A stretch of DNA of 64,000 nt from an uncultured Prochlorococcus sp. (lineage in GTDB: Bacteria; Cyanobacteriota; Cyanobacteriia; PCC-6307; Cyanobiaceae): NCBI GenBank assembly GCA_902628235.1, contig CACOMD010000002.1, positions 1 through 64,000 on the forward strand, read 5' to 3'. Every line of letters begins with the position of its first letter. The first letter of the stretch is position 1. This document shows positions 28,873-39,417 of the stretch, in pieces. Below the pieces are notes generated by a model. The model was not told where the DNA came from. It made no database searches and saw only the letters and a program-made list of their open reading frames with translations. The position numbers and the translations under genes are program-made.

Positions 28873-29030
28873 AATTCTTCAGTTTATTAAAACATCTATT
28901 AATGTCTGTATGGAAAAATGCCACCCCACTTCAAGCAGCATTAATAACCGCATTTTTAATTTTAATAATAATATTTGTAATTATTAGTGTTGTTCAAATA
29001 ATTGTTCCATTTACTTATATTGCTATATAA
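28869..29030 (+). CDS. 53-residue membrane protein, DUF5989-like
   Basis: A short gene overlapping the carbamoyltransferase stop by 4 bp (ATGA). Residues 1-20 are amphipathic and basic (MKFFSLLKHL...), residues 23-45 form one transmembrane helix, and the C-terminus VPFTYIAI resembles the APFIYTLF end of DUF5989 proteins. DUF5989 genes are often next to carbamoyltransferase and SGNH genes, which supports the call. It may anchor or regulate the carbamoyltransferase. Family assignment is by eye only. Confidence 0.65.
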   Translation: MKFFSLLKHLLMSVWKNATPLQAALITAFLILIIIFVIISVVQIIVPFTYIAI

Positions 29031-29050
29031 TTGATTTCAAATTATATGAT

Positions 29051-30496
29051 TTATTTTTCTAATATTCTATTTAAATATTTATAGGACTTATCTAAATCTA
29101 TTATTCCTATTGAAGAAGTAGTTTCTAAAAATAAAAATAATTTATTATCTGCTTTATTGATATCTCTAATCCTTTCATTAATATTAATTCTTAAATTTTT
29201 AATTATTTCATTATTGTCACTCAATTTAAATAAATATAATGATTGATCAACGAGAGAAGCATGGATATAAATTTTATTTTTTTCATCAATTGCTTGTATT
29301 TGAGAGATACCAATGCTTGGAGTATAAAATTTAATTGGTTCTAAGAAACCATATTTTATATGTGATTTATGAAGTGGATATTTCAAATAAGGATTATTTT
29401 TTTCAAAAGACCATCCAGGCAATCTTTCCTTTTCTTTTAAATAATGTTCACCGTAAGAAGAAATTGGCCATCCAAGATTGAAAATTTTTTTTGAATTTTC
29501 CTTAGCAATCAGATTAATCTCATCACCGCCTTTGGGGCCATGCTCCGTTGTAAGTATATATTTATTTGTTTTGTCATAATATAAGCCTTGTGCATTTCTC
29601 ATCCCCATAGCTAAAACTTCAAATTTTTTATTATCCTTGTTTATCTTAAGAATCTTACCCATAACACTATCTTTATTCTGAGCTTTTGATCTACTTCTAA
29701 ACTCTCCAGTAGTAAAAATAATTTGATTTTTATCTAACTCTGAAATTCTCCCTCCAGATTGCAAAGCTTCAAAAACTTTATCTTCATTATTTAAAGAGTT
29801 TACACATTCATCAGGCATAAAAAAAGGTTCAAATTTAACTTCTTTAAAATTAAAATTTGCAAATATTATGCTAGTGTTCCAACAATTTTCTTTAACTTCA
29901 TTTGTAAAAGACAAATATATTTTCTCATTTGAGATGAAGAGATCTTTTATAGAAAATTTAGGTGATTTTTTGAATTGTTTTTCATTAATAAATTCTCCTA
30001 TATTATTCTTTATTTGTTTAAACTTTAAAAGCTTTTTATCGTATTGTGAGCTTCCTAGGATACCAGTTGAAGATAATAATATAATTTGATTCTGATAATT
30101 GTCTATATAAGCGCTTCCAGGGACTTTATCGTAAATACCTCTCATAATAAAATTTTTTTGAGGATTATATTTTTCTAGAAATAATTTTGTTTTTTTTAAC
30201 TTTATAATTTCATTATTTTCAAAATATAAATCAACCATCGATTCTTTTATTTCTTTATCATTGTCAACTCCATATTTCTCAAGATTCTTTAAAATTCTAT
30301 TATCTTTTTCTAAAATTTTTATCTCTCGATATGGCAAGATATACTTACTTAAATTTTGCATTTGCGAGTCAGAAAAAAATTTCAAAATAAAAGATTTTAT
30401 CAAGACTTTATTGTTTAATAAAAATCGAAAATAAAAAATTGACGGAATACTAATTAAAAATGAGATAAATATTAGCAATCCTTTTTTATTAATCAT
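29051..30496 (-). CDS. Membrane-anchored glucose/sorbosone-dehydrogenase-like beta-propeller
   Basis: A 481-residue protein with one N-terminal transmembrane helix (residues 7-26) and a beta-propeller of the GSDH/HHIP type. The best signature is AMGMRNAQGLYYD, then TTEHGPKGGDEINLI and FNLGWPISSYG, which matches soluble PQQ-type sugar dehydrogenases and Yli-I-like proteins. Whether PQQ is bound cannot be judged. It is convergent with the carbamoyltransferase operon, 20 bp apart, and followed on the same strand by no gene until the SGNH operon. Confidence 0.75.
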   Translation of the reverse strand: MINKKGLLIFISFLISIPSIFYFRFLLNNKVLIKSFILKFFSDSQMQNLSKYILPYREIKILEKDNRILKNLEKYGVDNDKEIKESMVDLYFENNEIIKLKKTKLFLEKYNPQKNFIMRGIYDKVPGSAYIDNYQNQIILLSSTGILGSSQYDKKLLKFKQIKNNIGEFINEKQFKKSPKFSIKDLFISNEKIYLSFTNEVKENCWNTSIIFANFNFKEVKFEPFFMPDECVNSLNNEDKVFEALQSGGRISELDKNQIIFTTGEFRSRSKAQNKDSVMGKILKINKDNKKFEVLAMGMRNAQGLYYDKTNKYILTTEHGPKGGDEINLIAKENSKKIFNLGWPISSYGEHYLKEKERLPGWSFEKNNPYLKYPLHKSHIKYGFLEPIKFYTPSIGISQIQAIDEKNKIYIHASLVDQSLYLFKLSDNNEIIKNLRININERIRDINKADNKLFLFLETTSSIGIIDLDKSYKYLNRILEK

Positions 30497-30675
30497 GTTT
30501 AAAATTTCTTATTAGTAATTTTCTTAATTTAATTTAAAAAAATACTATTTAATTTGTGGGCAATATTTCAAACTTATTTTTAAGTTAAAAATTTTGCATT
30601 TATTATTTCAGCTTAGATTCAAAAAATTATTTTCAAAAATATATTAATTAAATCTCATAAAGTGTAATTTAAGAA

Positions 30676-31659
30676 TTAATAAATCATTTTTGTATTAAAA
30701 GCAAATCCTAATTCTGAATTATTTTTATTTGTTTCCCTAACAAAAACAACTGGAATAATTTTTAATTTATCATTAATATTAATCTCAAACCAACCTTCAT
30801 AAGCAATCTTTTCTTGATCATTATGAGTTCCGAAAGCTAGACCAAAATTTTTATTTTTATATTTTTTTTGTAAAGCAAAAATCCAGTTATAAGATGTCTT
30901 TAATTTTCGACCATTTTTTATTTCTACAGAAGTACTAATTGAGGGGAAATTTCCTTTAGTAAAATATGTGGCAATTCCATAAGCATTAAATTTATTATTG
31001 AAGTTTGAGGTAATGGTAGCACCCCAATCTTTTCTGTTTAAACCAATTTGACTGATAAAGTGAATAGTTTCATTTGTAATAATTGTATTGTTTGAACTTA
31101 TTTTTAAAGATAAGTTAAAACCTTTTTCAAATAATCTTGAAACTCCTAAACCAGGACCGATTCCGGATGATGTTGTAAATTTACTTCCATCTAAAATTGC
31201 AATTCTCTCATTATAAAGAGAGGACTTACCTTCTAAACCATTATATCCAAACATCATTGGTCCAACTGTACCTTTATAATTATCATTTATTTTAAATTGA
31301 TATTGTAGGGTTGAAATTTTAAGATTATTTCCTTTCTTGCTTTGCAAATCAAGATTTAACGGACTCTCAAATGCATTCCCTGATTCAATAATTGTAAGTA
31401 ATTTATTATTTTCATTAAAGCTTGTTTTAATTTTAATTTTTTTTTCATAAGTAAAATTTATTGATTCATTATTATTATTTTTAATACCTCCAAAAGTAAA
31501 AAATAAATTTCCTTTGATAGACGTCAAAGGAAATATTTTTTTTCCTAAATTATTATCAACATAATTAATATTTTTATTTGAATATATAGTTTCACTGCAT
31601 ACATTTAAATATAAATTCTGTAAAAGAAATATAAAAAACAAACGAAATTCTTTTCTCAT
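30676..31659 (-). CDS. Probable outer-membrane beta-barrel, porin-like (no SLH domain)
   Basis: A 327-residue protein with a short signal segment (RLFFIFLLQNLYLNV). The mature part has alternating hydrophobic strands with Asn/Lys turns (KGNLFFTFGG, YKGTVGPMMFGYNG, FNAYGIATYF, NFGLAFGTHN) and ends in an aromatic residue (FNTKMIY), as expected for a Bam-assembled barrel. The start segment resembles the barrel half of cyanobacterial OprB-like porins, but the N-terminal SLH domain of SomA-type porins is absent. Substrate unknown. Confidence 0.6.
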   Translation of the reverse strand: MRKEFRLFFIFLLQNLYLNVCSETIYSNKNINYVDNNLGKKIFPLTSIKGNLFFTFGGIKNNNNESINFTYEKKIKIKTSFNENNKLLTIIESGNAFESPLNLDLQSKKGNNLKISTLQYQFKINDNYKGTVGPMMFGYNGLEGKSSLYNERIAILDGSKFTTSSGIGPGLGVSRLFEKGFNLSLKISSNNTIITNETIHFISQIGLNRKDWGATITSNFNNKFNAYGIATYFTKGNFPSISTSVEIKNGRKLKTSYNWIFALQKKYKNKNFGLAFGTHNDQEKIAYEGWFEININDKLKIIPVVFVRETNKNNSELGFAFNTKMIY

Positions 31660-32010
31660 TTTTTTTTGAATTTTTAAGAATCATAATTATTAATTATGCT
31701 AGTTATAAATATTTAAAAAAGCATACCAAGTACTAAGTATTTTCTGATGAATTTCCGTCTTCTGAATCCTAGGGAATTCTCTAAATAAAGTTTTTACTTC
31801 TATATATTAGGCACAAAAATTATCATGAAATTTAGTACAAATTTGTTTAATTTCCTAATAACCCTTCTCTACTAATATTTTTTTGACTAACTTTGTCAGT
31901 CAAAAAAGTGCTATAACTATCTAAATTAAACTAGCTATAAGATATCTTTCATCATAAATAAAATAATTATTTCTAATTAAGTATCAACTATTTTTTTCTA
32001 AACGAATAGA
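31660..32010. other. Intergenic stretch between the accessory block and hemW
   Basis: About 350 bp with no convincing ORF or RNA gene. It contains the T6GACT/AGTCA6 inverted repeat at 31879-31907. It holds the promoter of the barrel gene and the 3' end of the hemW transcript. Confidence 0.45.
31879..31907. repeat. 10-bp inverted repeat, T-rich/A-rich arms
   Basis: TTTTTTGACT (31879-31888) pairs exactly with AGTCAAAAAA (31898-31907) around a 9-nt loop. It lies about 100 bp past the hemW 3' end. On neither strand does a U-run follow the stem, so it is not a standard terminator, although hairpins of this kind can still block read-through or exonucleases. Confidence 0.55.
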
Positions 32011-33234
32011 TTAATTAATTTGATCCCACCAATTAAACATCGCAATGATTATTTGATTACTTAATTCCATTCCTTTAGGATCACTTAAAAAAAATCTATC
32101 ACCTTCATTAAGTAAAAGATCATAATCTCTGTATTTTTGCCAGCTTGCCAATAATTTTGACATAAATTTTTTTGAATCATCCTCATCCCATCCTTCTTCA
32201 ATAAACAATCTTCTCAAATTAATTCCTTCTTTAGTTCTTAAACCTAACATTATTTTTTCATCAAGATCTAACTTTTTTCTTGAATTTGCGAGTAAAGATT
32301 TATCTACTTGCTTATCGCATTGATCAATTACCCATTTTTGATAATCATCTATATTTTTTGGTCTAGAGAATCTAATACCCCAAGGAGAGCTTGTAGAACC
32401 TTGACCAAAACTCCACCAACCCAATCCTTTCCAATAAACTCTATTATGTCTTGATTGATGCCTGGGTAGAGAGTAATTAGATATCTCATATCTTAAGTAG
32501 CCAGAATTATTTAAAATTTTGCTTGTTAATTTACTATTTTCAAAAGATTCATCCTGATTAGGCAATCGTAACTTCCCCAGATCCTGTAATTTTTGAAAAA
32601 CAGTACCTTCTTCAACATTTAAATCATAAATTGAGATATGAGGAGGGCAAAAACTAATTGTTTTTTCTAGATCTTTTTGCCATGTTGATAGAGTACTTTT
32701 GGGGAGATTTTGGATTAAATCCAAACTCCAACTCTTGATACATTTATCTTTCTTTGCATTTCTCATCCAATTACAAGCCTCCTCTACATCATTAGATATA
32801 TGTCTTCTCCCAGCTTCTTTTAAAACTTGGTTGTTAAAGCTTTGTGCTCCTAAGCTAAATCTGTTTATGCCTGCATTGATAAATCCATATAAATCTTTTT
32901 CTTCAAAACTAGCTGGATCAACTTCCATTGTGATTTCAGCACCATAATCAATTCCATAATTACTTTCAAAAATAGAAATTAATTCTGCCATTTGAGTAGG
33001 ATCTAAGATTGAGGGCGTTCCCCCGCCTATATAAATTGTGGATAATGGAGATTTGTGTTTAATTGACAATATTTCTTTTTTTAAGAAATATAAATAATCA
33101 TTTATTACTTTTGTTCCATTTCCTTTAGTATTTTTTACTTCATCTCCAATAGGAACAATTGAAAAATCACAATAGAAACATCTTCTATGACAAAAAGGGA
33201 TATGTATATAGGCGCTTCTAGGTGGTTTAAACAT
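32011..33234 (-). CDS. hemW: Radical SAM heme chaperone HemW (HemN-like)
   Basis: A radical-SAM protein once annotated as oxygen-independent coproporphyrinogen oxidase, now viewed as a heme chaperone. The cluster motif is FCHRRCFYCDF (CxxxCxxC, then Asp-Phe, as in HemW). Others are IYIGGGTPS, EVDPASFEEK and RFSLGAQSFN. The C-terminal HemN_C domain is present. It has 407 residues and starts at ATG 33234. It is divergent from the PIN/TRAM gene. Confidence 0.9.
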   Translation of the reverse strand: MFKPPRSAYIHIPFCHRRCFYCDFSIVPIGDEVKNTKGNGTKVINDYLYFLKKEILSIKHKSPLSTIYIGGGTPSILDPTQMAELISIFESNYGIDYGAEITMEVDPASFEEKDLYGFINAGINRFSLGAQSFNNQVLKEAGRRHISNDVEEACNWMRNAKKDKCIKSWSLDLIQNLPKSTLSTWQKDLEKTISFCPPHISIYDLNVEEGTVFQKLQDLGKLRLPNQDESFENSKLTSKILNNSGYLRYEISNYSLPRHQSRHNRVYWKGLGWWSFGQGSTSSPWGIRFSRPKNIDDYQKWVIDQCDKQVDKSLLANSRKKLDLDEKIMLGLRTKEGINLRRLFIEEGWDEDDSKKFMSKLLASWQKYRDYDLLLNEGDRFFLSDPKGMELSNQIIIAMFNWWDQIN

Positions 33235-33332
33235 ATCTAATTAGTTAAAAAGTTCTTTAGGAGATCACAATAAAGCTTTCTAAAAACAAAATCTTTATTT
33301 ACTCAATTAATAAAGCCTAGTAGATTAGGTTT

Positions 33333-34442
33333 ATGACAGATATTTTAGTAATTATTTTATTTATATTGTCTGGAGGTGCCTCTGGTTGGCTTGGGGTTGA
33401 TTTATTGCCTGTTGAAAACTTAAAACAAGTTTCAAATATTGAGGGATTTAGAATAGTTTTATCAATAATTGGTTCTTTTGTAGGATTAGCTGCAGGGTTT
33501 GTTTTTTTGCAACTAAGAAAAACATTTCTAGATCAAATACGAACAATGCCAACAGATCTACTAATTAGTAGAGCTGTAGGACTTATTTTAGGATTACTTG
33601 TAGCTAATTTACTTTTAGCACCAATATTGCTAATACCATTTCCAAGAGAAGTATTTTTCGCTAAGCCATTAGCGGCAATTTTGAGCAATATCTTCTTCGG
33701 AGTTCTTGGTTATAAATTAGCTGATACCCATGGGAGAACATTATTAAGGTTATTTAACCCCAACAATACAGACGCATACTTAGTTAATGAGGGGATCTTG
33801 CCTGCTGCCAGCCCTAAAATACTTGATACAAGTGTAATCATTGATGGAAGAATCAATGGACTATTAAATTGTGGGTTACTTGAAGGTCAAATAATTGTAG
33901 CTCAAAGTGTTATAGATGAATTACAAAAATTGGCTGATTCCAGCAGTAACGAAAAAAGATCCAAAGGTAGAAGAGGACTAAAATTATTAAAAGAATTAAG
34001 AGAGATTTATGGAAGAAGGTTAGTAATTAATCCTACTAAATATGAAGGAGATGGTACCGATGAAAAACTTCTCAAGATAACACAGGATATGGCTGGTACA
34101 TTAATCACAGTTGACTATAATCTTTACCAAATTGCGGAAGTAAAAGAATTAAAAGTTTTAAATTTAAGTGACTTAGTAATTGCATTGAGACCTGAAGTAC
34201 AGCCGGGAGAATCACTTAATATAAAAATTGTTAGAGAAGGTAAAGAGAAAATGCAGGGTATTGGATATTTGGATGACGGAACAATGATTGTTGTTGAGGA
34301 AGCAAAACAATTCGTAGGAAGTAGATTAAACATTGTTATCACTGGAGCATTACAGACTCCTACAGGTCGGATGGCCTTTGGTAAACTTCTAAATGATCAA
34401 GAGTCAAACAAATCTTTTAAATCTGAAGCAACTGAGGGCTAA
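33333..34442 (+). CDS. Membrane PIN/TRAM-domain protein (YacL-like)
   Basis: A 369-residue protein with about four N-terminal transmembrane helices, a PIN nuclease-like domain (ILDTSVIIDGRI near residue 167, VIDELQKLAD, TVDYNLYQIAE) and a C-terminal TRAM domain (GKEKMQGIGYLDDGTMIVVE). The acidic PIN residues are present, so RNase activity is possible. The same architecture is found in Bacillus YacL and in cyanobacteria; its target is unknown. It is followed 40 bp later by clpR. Confidence 0.9.
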   Translation: MTDILVIILFILSGGASGWLGVDLLPVENLKQVSNIEGFRIVLSIIGSFVGLAAGFVFLQLRKTFLDQIRTMPTDLLISRAVGLILGLLVANLLLAPILLIPFPREVFFAKPLAAILSNIFFGVLGYKLADTHGRTLLRLFNPNNTDAYLVNEGILPAASPKILDTSVIIDGRINGLLNCGLLEGQIIVAQSVIDELQKLADSSSNEKRSKGRRGLKLLKELREIYGRRLVINPTKYEGDGTDEKLLKITQDMAGTLITVDYNLYQIAEVKELKVLNLSDLVIALRPEVQPGESLNIKIVREGKEKMQGIGYLDDGTMIVVEEAKQFVGSRLNIVITGALQTPTGRMAFGKLLNDQESNKSFKSEATEG

Positions 34443-34482
34443 CACTAGCTAGAATCATTTATAGATAACTAACTCAATAAAT

Positions 34483-35145
34483 ATGACAGTTTCCGCTCCT
34501 TATTACGGTGATAACACCGTAATGAGAACTCCACCTCCAGACCTTCCTTCCTTATTACTAAAAGAAAGAATTGTATATCTTGGGTTGCCGTTATTTTCTG
34601 ATGATGATGCTAAGCGTCAATTAGGTATGGATGTCACTGAACTAATCATTGCTCAACTTTTATATCTTGAATTTGATAATCCAGATAAACCTATTTTCTT
34701 TTACATAAATTCAACAGGAACAAGTTGGTATACTGGCGATGCCGTTGGATTTGAAACGGAAGCTTTCGCAATTTGCGATACTATAAGCTACATAAAACCG
34801 CCTGTTCATACTATTTGTATAGGGCAAGCGATGGGTACTGCAGCAGTAATTCTTTCTTCTGGAACAAAAGGTCAAAGAGCTGCCCTCCCCCATGCATCAA
34901 TTGTTTTACATCAACCTATAAGTGGTGCAAGAGGTCAAGCTACAGATATACAAATTAGAGCAGAAGAGGTTTTGAAAAATAAAAAATCGATGCTCGAAAT
35001 TCTATCAAGGAATACAGGTAAGACCTTAGATGAACTTTCAAAAGATTCTGACCGTATGAGTTATCTTAATCCACATCAAGCAGTGAAGTATGGTGTTATT
35101 GATAGAGTACTCACAAGTCAAAAAGATTTACCAACAAACATTTAA
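34483..35145 (+). CDS. clpR: ClpR, catalytically inactive ClpP-like subunit
   Basis: The non-proteolytic partner that forms a mixed ring with ClpP3 in cyanobacteria and plastids. The 220-residue protein aligns with ClpP throughout, but the nucleophile segment reads CIGQAMGTAAV where active ClpPs read GLAASMGA, so Ser is replaced by Gly. The His region (VLHQPISGARGQ) and Asp region are kept. The next gene is clpP3, 12 bp away, the standard cyanobacterial clpR-clpP3 operon. Confidence 0.95.
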   Translation: MTVSAPYYGDNTVMRTPPPDLPSLLLKERIVYLGLPLFSDDDAKRQLGMDVTELIIAQLLYLEFDNPDKPIFFYINSTGTSWYTGDAVGFETEAFAICDTISYIKPPVHTICIGQAMGTAAVILSSGTKGQRAALPHASIVLHQPISGARGQATDIQIRAEEVLKNKKSMLEILSRNTGKTLDELSKDSDRMSYLNPHQAVKYGVIDRVLTSQKDLPTNI

Positions 35146-35157
35146 TTAATTTTTATC

Positions 35158-35763
35158 ATGCCAATAGGAACTCCAAGCGTGCCTTATAGACTTCCTGGAA
35201 GTCAATATGAGAGATGGGTTGACATTTATACGAGACTAGGTGTCGAAAGAATTTTATTCCTCGGACAGGAAGTGAATGATGGGATTGCAAATAGTCTTGT
35301 AGCTCAAATGCTATATCTTGACTCTGATGATAATTCAAAGCCAATATATCTTTACATAAATAGCCCTGGAGGCTCTGTAACTGCTGGTTTAGCTATTTAT
35401 GACACTATTAAGTATGTCAAAAGTGATGTTGTTACGATTTGCGTAGGGTTGGCTGCCTCTATGGGTGCATTTTTATTAGCAGCAGGAACAAAAGGCAAAC
35501 GTGTTGCTCTCCCTCATAGCAGAATAATGATTCATCAGCCTTTAGGAGGTACTTCTCAACGGCAAGCAAGTGATATTGAAATTGAAGCAAAAGAAATTTT
35601 AAGAATCAAAGATATGTTAAACAAGTCAATGGCAGATATGACTGGTCAAACATTTGAAAAAATTGAAAAAGATACTGACAGAGATTATTTCTTAAGTGCT
35701 GAGGAAGCGAAAAATTACGGTCTAATAGATCGTGTTATCACCCATCCAAGTGAGGCGAAATAA
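35158..35763 (+). CDS. clpP3: ATP-dependent Clp protease proteolytic subunit
   Basis: A serine peptidase of the Clp core. Ser is in GLAASMGAF and His in MIHQPLGGT; the Asp lies near [13 protein letters not shown]. The 201 residues match ClpP without a long propeptide. It follows clpR and is the active member of the essential ClpP3/R ring, which in cyanobacteria works with ClpC. It starts at ATG 35158. Confidence 0.97.
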   Translation: MPIGTPSVPYRLPGSQYERWVDIYTRLGVERILFLGQEVNDGIANSLVAQMLYLDSDDNSKPIYLYINSPGGSVTAGLAIYDTIKYVKSDVVTICVGLAASMGAFLLAAGTKGKRVALPHSRIMIHQPLGGTSQRQASDIEIEAKEILRIKDMLNKSMADMTGQTFEKIEKDTDRDYFLSAEEAKNYGLIDRVITHPSEAK

Positions 35764-35794
35764 AATCTATAAAGATAAATTTATGTAAAAGATA

Positions 35795-35816
35795 ATTTGC
35801 TTAATTATGAGCAAAT
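35795..35816 (+). terminator. Weak hairpin after clpP3
   Basis: ATTTGCT (35795-35801) pairs with AGCAAAT (35810-35816) around an 8-nt loop, 31 bp past the clpP3 stop. The following bases (AAGTTTATTT) are only moderately U-rich, so this is a tentative terminator. Confidence 0.35.
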
Positions 35817-35873
35817 AAGTTTATTTAGCTAAATATTGTCTAAAATTATAATTATCAAAACAAAGTAGTTTAA

Positions 35874-37867
<1,994 letters not shown>

Positions 37868-37917
37868 CCTCTAACAGGTGTAATATTTTTTAATTAATAT
37901 ATGTTTAAAACAATCTT

Positions 37918-38163
37918 ATGGAAAATAATAAATTAAATGATTCAGAATCAACTGAGGATACTGAAAACATTTCAAACATTAATAATCAAGACTCTAAATG
38001 GATAGATAATAGTGGTGAGGAAGTAAATGATGTATTTGGATTTAATGCAAGTGCCGAACTTGTGAACGGAAGAGCTGCCATGGTTGGATTCTTCATGCTG
38101 ATACTAACTGAATTAGTTTTTCAAGGACGTCCAGTTACTTCTGCAATATTTGGTATTAATTGA
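37918..38163 (+). CDS. hli: High-light-inducible protein (Hlip/SCP)
   Basis: A one-helix chlorophyll-binding stress protein of the thylakoid membrane. The signature FGFNASAELVNGRAAMVGFF, with the Glu and Asn-x-Arg chlorophyll ligands, leads into a helix to residue 67. A 40-residue acidic, Asn-rich N-terminus precedes it. The total is 81 residues. Hlips protect photosystems and chlorophyll biosynthesis under high light or nutrient stress, and expression is usually under NblS/RpaB; nblS itself is in this window. Confidence 0.93.
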   Translation: MENNKLNDSESTEDTENISNINNQDSKWIDNSGEEVNDVFGFNASAELVNGRAAMVGFFMLILTELVFQGRPVTSAIFGIN

Positions 38164-38166
38164 ATT

Positions 38167-38376
38167 ATGGTAAAAACAAATCACAAATTTAAGGTATTTT
38201 TATACATTTCTGTCTGGGTTATTATTTGGGGATCAATTGCTTCTTTAATAGATTTACCTTTTCTAAAAAATGGTATTTACAGTGAAGGAGATTTAGGCCA
38301 ATATTTAACATTCTCTTTAACAGCTATGATTTCTATAATCTTTGCTAAAAATATTTTTAGTAAAATAAACTTATAA
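38167..38376 (+). CDS. Small two-helix membrane protein, hypothetical
   Basis: A 69-residue protein starting 3 bp after the hli stop, so probably cotranscribed. Two hydrophobic helices (about residues 9-27 and 46-63) flank a short loop with GIYSEGDLGQYL. I do not recognise the family. Linkage to hli suggests a thylakoid or light-stress role, which is inference. Confidence 0.75.
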   Translation: MVKTNHKFKVFLYISVWVIIWGSIASLIDLPFLKNGIYSEGDLGQYLTFSLTAMISIIFAKNIFSKINL

Positions 38377-38628
38377 AAATCTATATCTAAATCTTTTAAT
38401 TACTTTTGCACTGACTCCGTTTTCCTGATTTTCATATAATATCCACTTATGAGTTTCTGTATCATGGTCACACCCCAAGTTAGTGGAATTAGAATAATTG
38501 GATAAGAGACTATGGCATGCCCTATCTGCTTCAAAAGCCGAATTATAAGCTGAAAACCAAAAAGTTATAAGTATTATTAAAACCAAAATTAATAATGTTT
38601 GCAATATTGTCCCTATGATTTTCATCAA
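38371..38628 (-). CDS. Small hypothetical protein with N-terminal signal/anchor
   Basis: An 85-residue protein with a hydrophobic N-terminal segment (residues 3-26) followed by a domain with two cysteines (RACHSLLSNY, NLGCDHDTETH) that could form a disulfide outside the cytoplasm. The 3' end overlaps the plus-strand gene by 6 bp. The family is not recognised. Confidence 0.65.
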   Translation of the reverse strand: MMKIIGTILQTLLILVLIILITFWFSAYNSAFEADRACHSLLSNYSNSTNLGCDHDTETHKWILYENQENGVSAKVIKRFRYRFL

Positions 38629-38691
38629 TAAAATAAATGTATATTTAATAATTTAGCATTTTTATATCAAGGCATTTATTTTATAAATTAA

Positions 38692-38937
38692 TTATCTCCC
38701 AAAATTAAATATGAAATCATGAAAAGATTCATTATTTAAAAATAATATAATTCCAACCAATAGTATGAAATTCAAACCTAATACTATGGTTGCAAAAATA
38801 TTTATTTGTCTTTTACCAGGCAATGTGTAAGTAAATTTCTTTTCTGCAAGTATTTTTGCTAATCCTGTTTTAGGATTTTTAATTTCTTCAGCCTTACGAT
38901 TATCTAAATTTGAATTGTCTGAAAAACCTTTGTTCAT
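38692..38937 (-). CDS. Small single-helix membrane protein, hypothetical
   Basis: An 81-residue protein. The N-terminal half is polar (KNPKTGLAKILAEKKF) and a transmembrane helix occupies about residues 47-66. It resembles other small cyanobacterial membrane proteins in size, but I assign no function. It starts at ATG 38937. Confidence 0.65.
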   Translation of the reverse strand: MNKGFSDNSNLDNRKAEEIKNPKTGLAKILAEKKFTYTLPGKRQINIFATIVLGLNFILLVGIILFLNNESFHDFIFNFGR

Positions 38938-38990
38938 AAAAATAATATTTCAAACTTATAGTATTCTATGTTTTAAAAATTTTTTTAAAG

Positions 38991-39311
38991 TTAACAATTT
39001 TTAATTAGATATGGAATTGTTTTCCCAGATACATTATCTTTAACTCCATCAAAATAAATATTTCTAATAAGCTCAGTTTGCAATCCTAATATACTTGTTT
39101 GACATTTAAGATTGCCTACATAGTACTCTCTTAACTGCATGCTTTCAGTAAGTAAAATTATTTCCTTACATTTATCCTCTTGCTCAGAGTTAAAACATTT
39201 TTTTAATTCATTTAAAAATGATGAAGGATAATTGGGCTCAGTTGATAACTTGTCGACAAAGCAGTTTAATACAAAGAAAATCGACATGAATAAATTTTTT
39301 CTTACAGTCAT
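38991..39311 (-). CDS. Small secreted Cys-containing hypothetical protein
   Basis: A 106-residue protein from ATG 39311 (MTVRKNLFMSIFFVLNCF), which I prefer over an in-frame TTG two codons upstream. The start looks like a signal peptide. The mature part has four cysteines (KKCFNSE, DKCKEII, LKCQTSI, and a C-terminal Cys), suggesting disulfides. The family is not recognised. It lies 50 bp downstream of the hup terminator. Confidence 0.6.
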   Translation of the reverse strand: MTVRKNLFMSIFFVLNCFVDKLSTEPNYPSSFLNELKKCFNSEQEDKCKEIILLTESMQLREYYVGNLKCQTSILGLQTELIRNIYFDGVKDNVSGKTIPYLIKNC

Positions 39312-39360
39312 CTGCAACTTTTTTTTACTTTATTAGGTCTAAATAGAAAATCAATATTTC

Positions 39361-39390
39361 AAAAAAAAGGGTGCTCTATATGAGCCCCCC
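39361..39390 (-). terminator. Intrinsic terminator of hup
   Basis: Read on the minus strand, GGGGGGCTC, a short ATATA loop and GAGCACCC form a GC-rich stem with one mismatch, followed by eight U residues (A-run 39361-39368). It begins 28 bp after the hup stop codon. It is the clearest classic terminator in the window. Confidence 0.88.
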
Positions 39391-39417
39391 TAATAAAGGA
39401 AAATACATTTAAATATA

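Noticed and set aside
31741-31800. Imperfect GAATTTCC/GGGAATTC repeat
   Set aside because: One mismatch in eight and a long spacer; not distinguishable from chance.
31879-31907. Intrinsic terminator for hemW
   Set aside because: The stem is followed by A rather than U on both strands; kept only as an inverted repeat.
34483-35145. clpR as a decayed clpP pseudogene
   Set aside because: The frame is full length and conserved, and loss of the Ser is the normal state of cyanobacterial ClpR.
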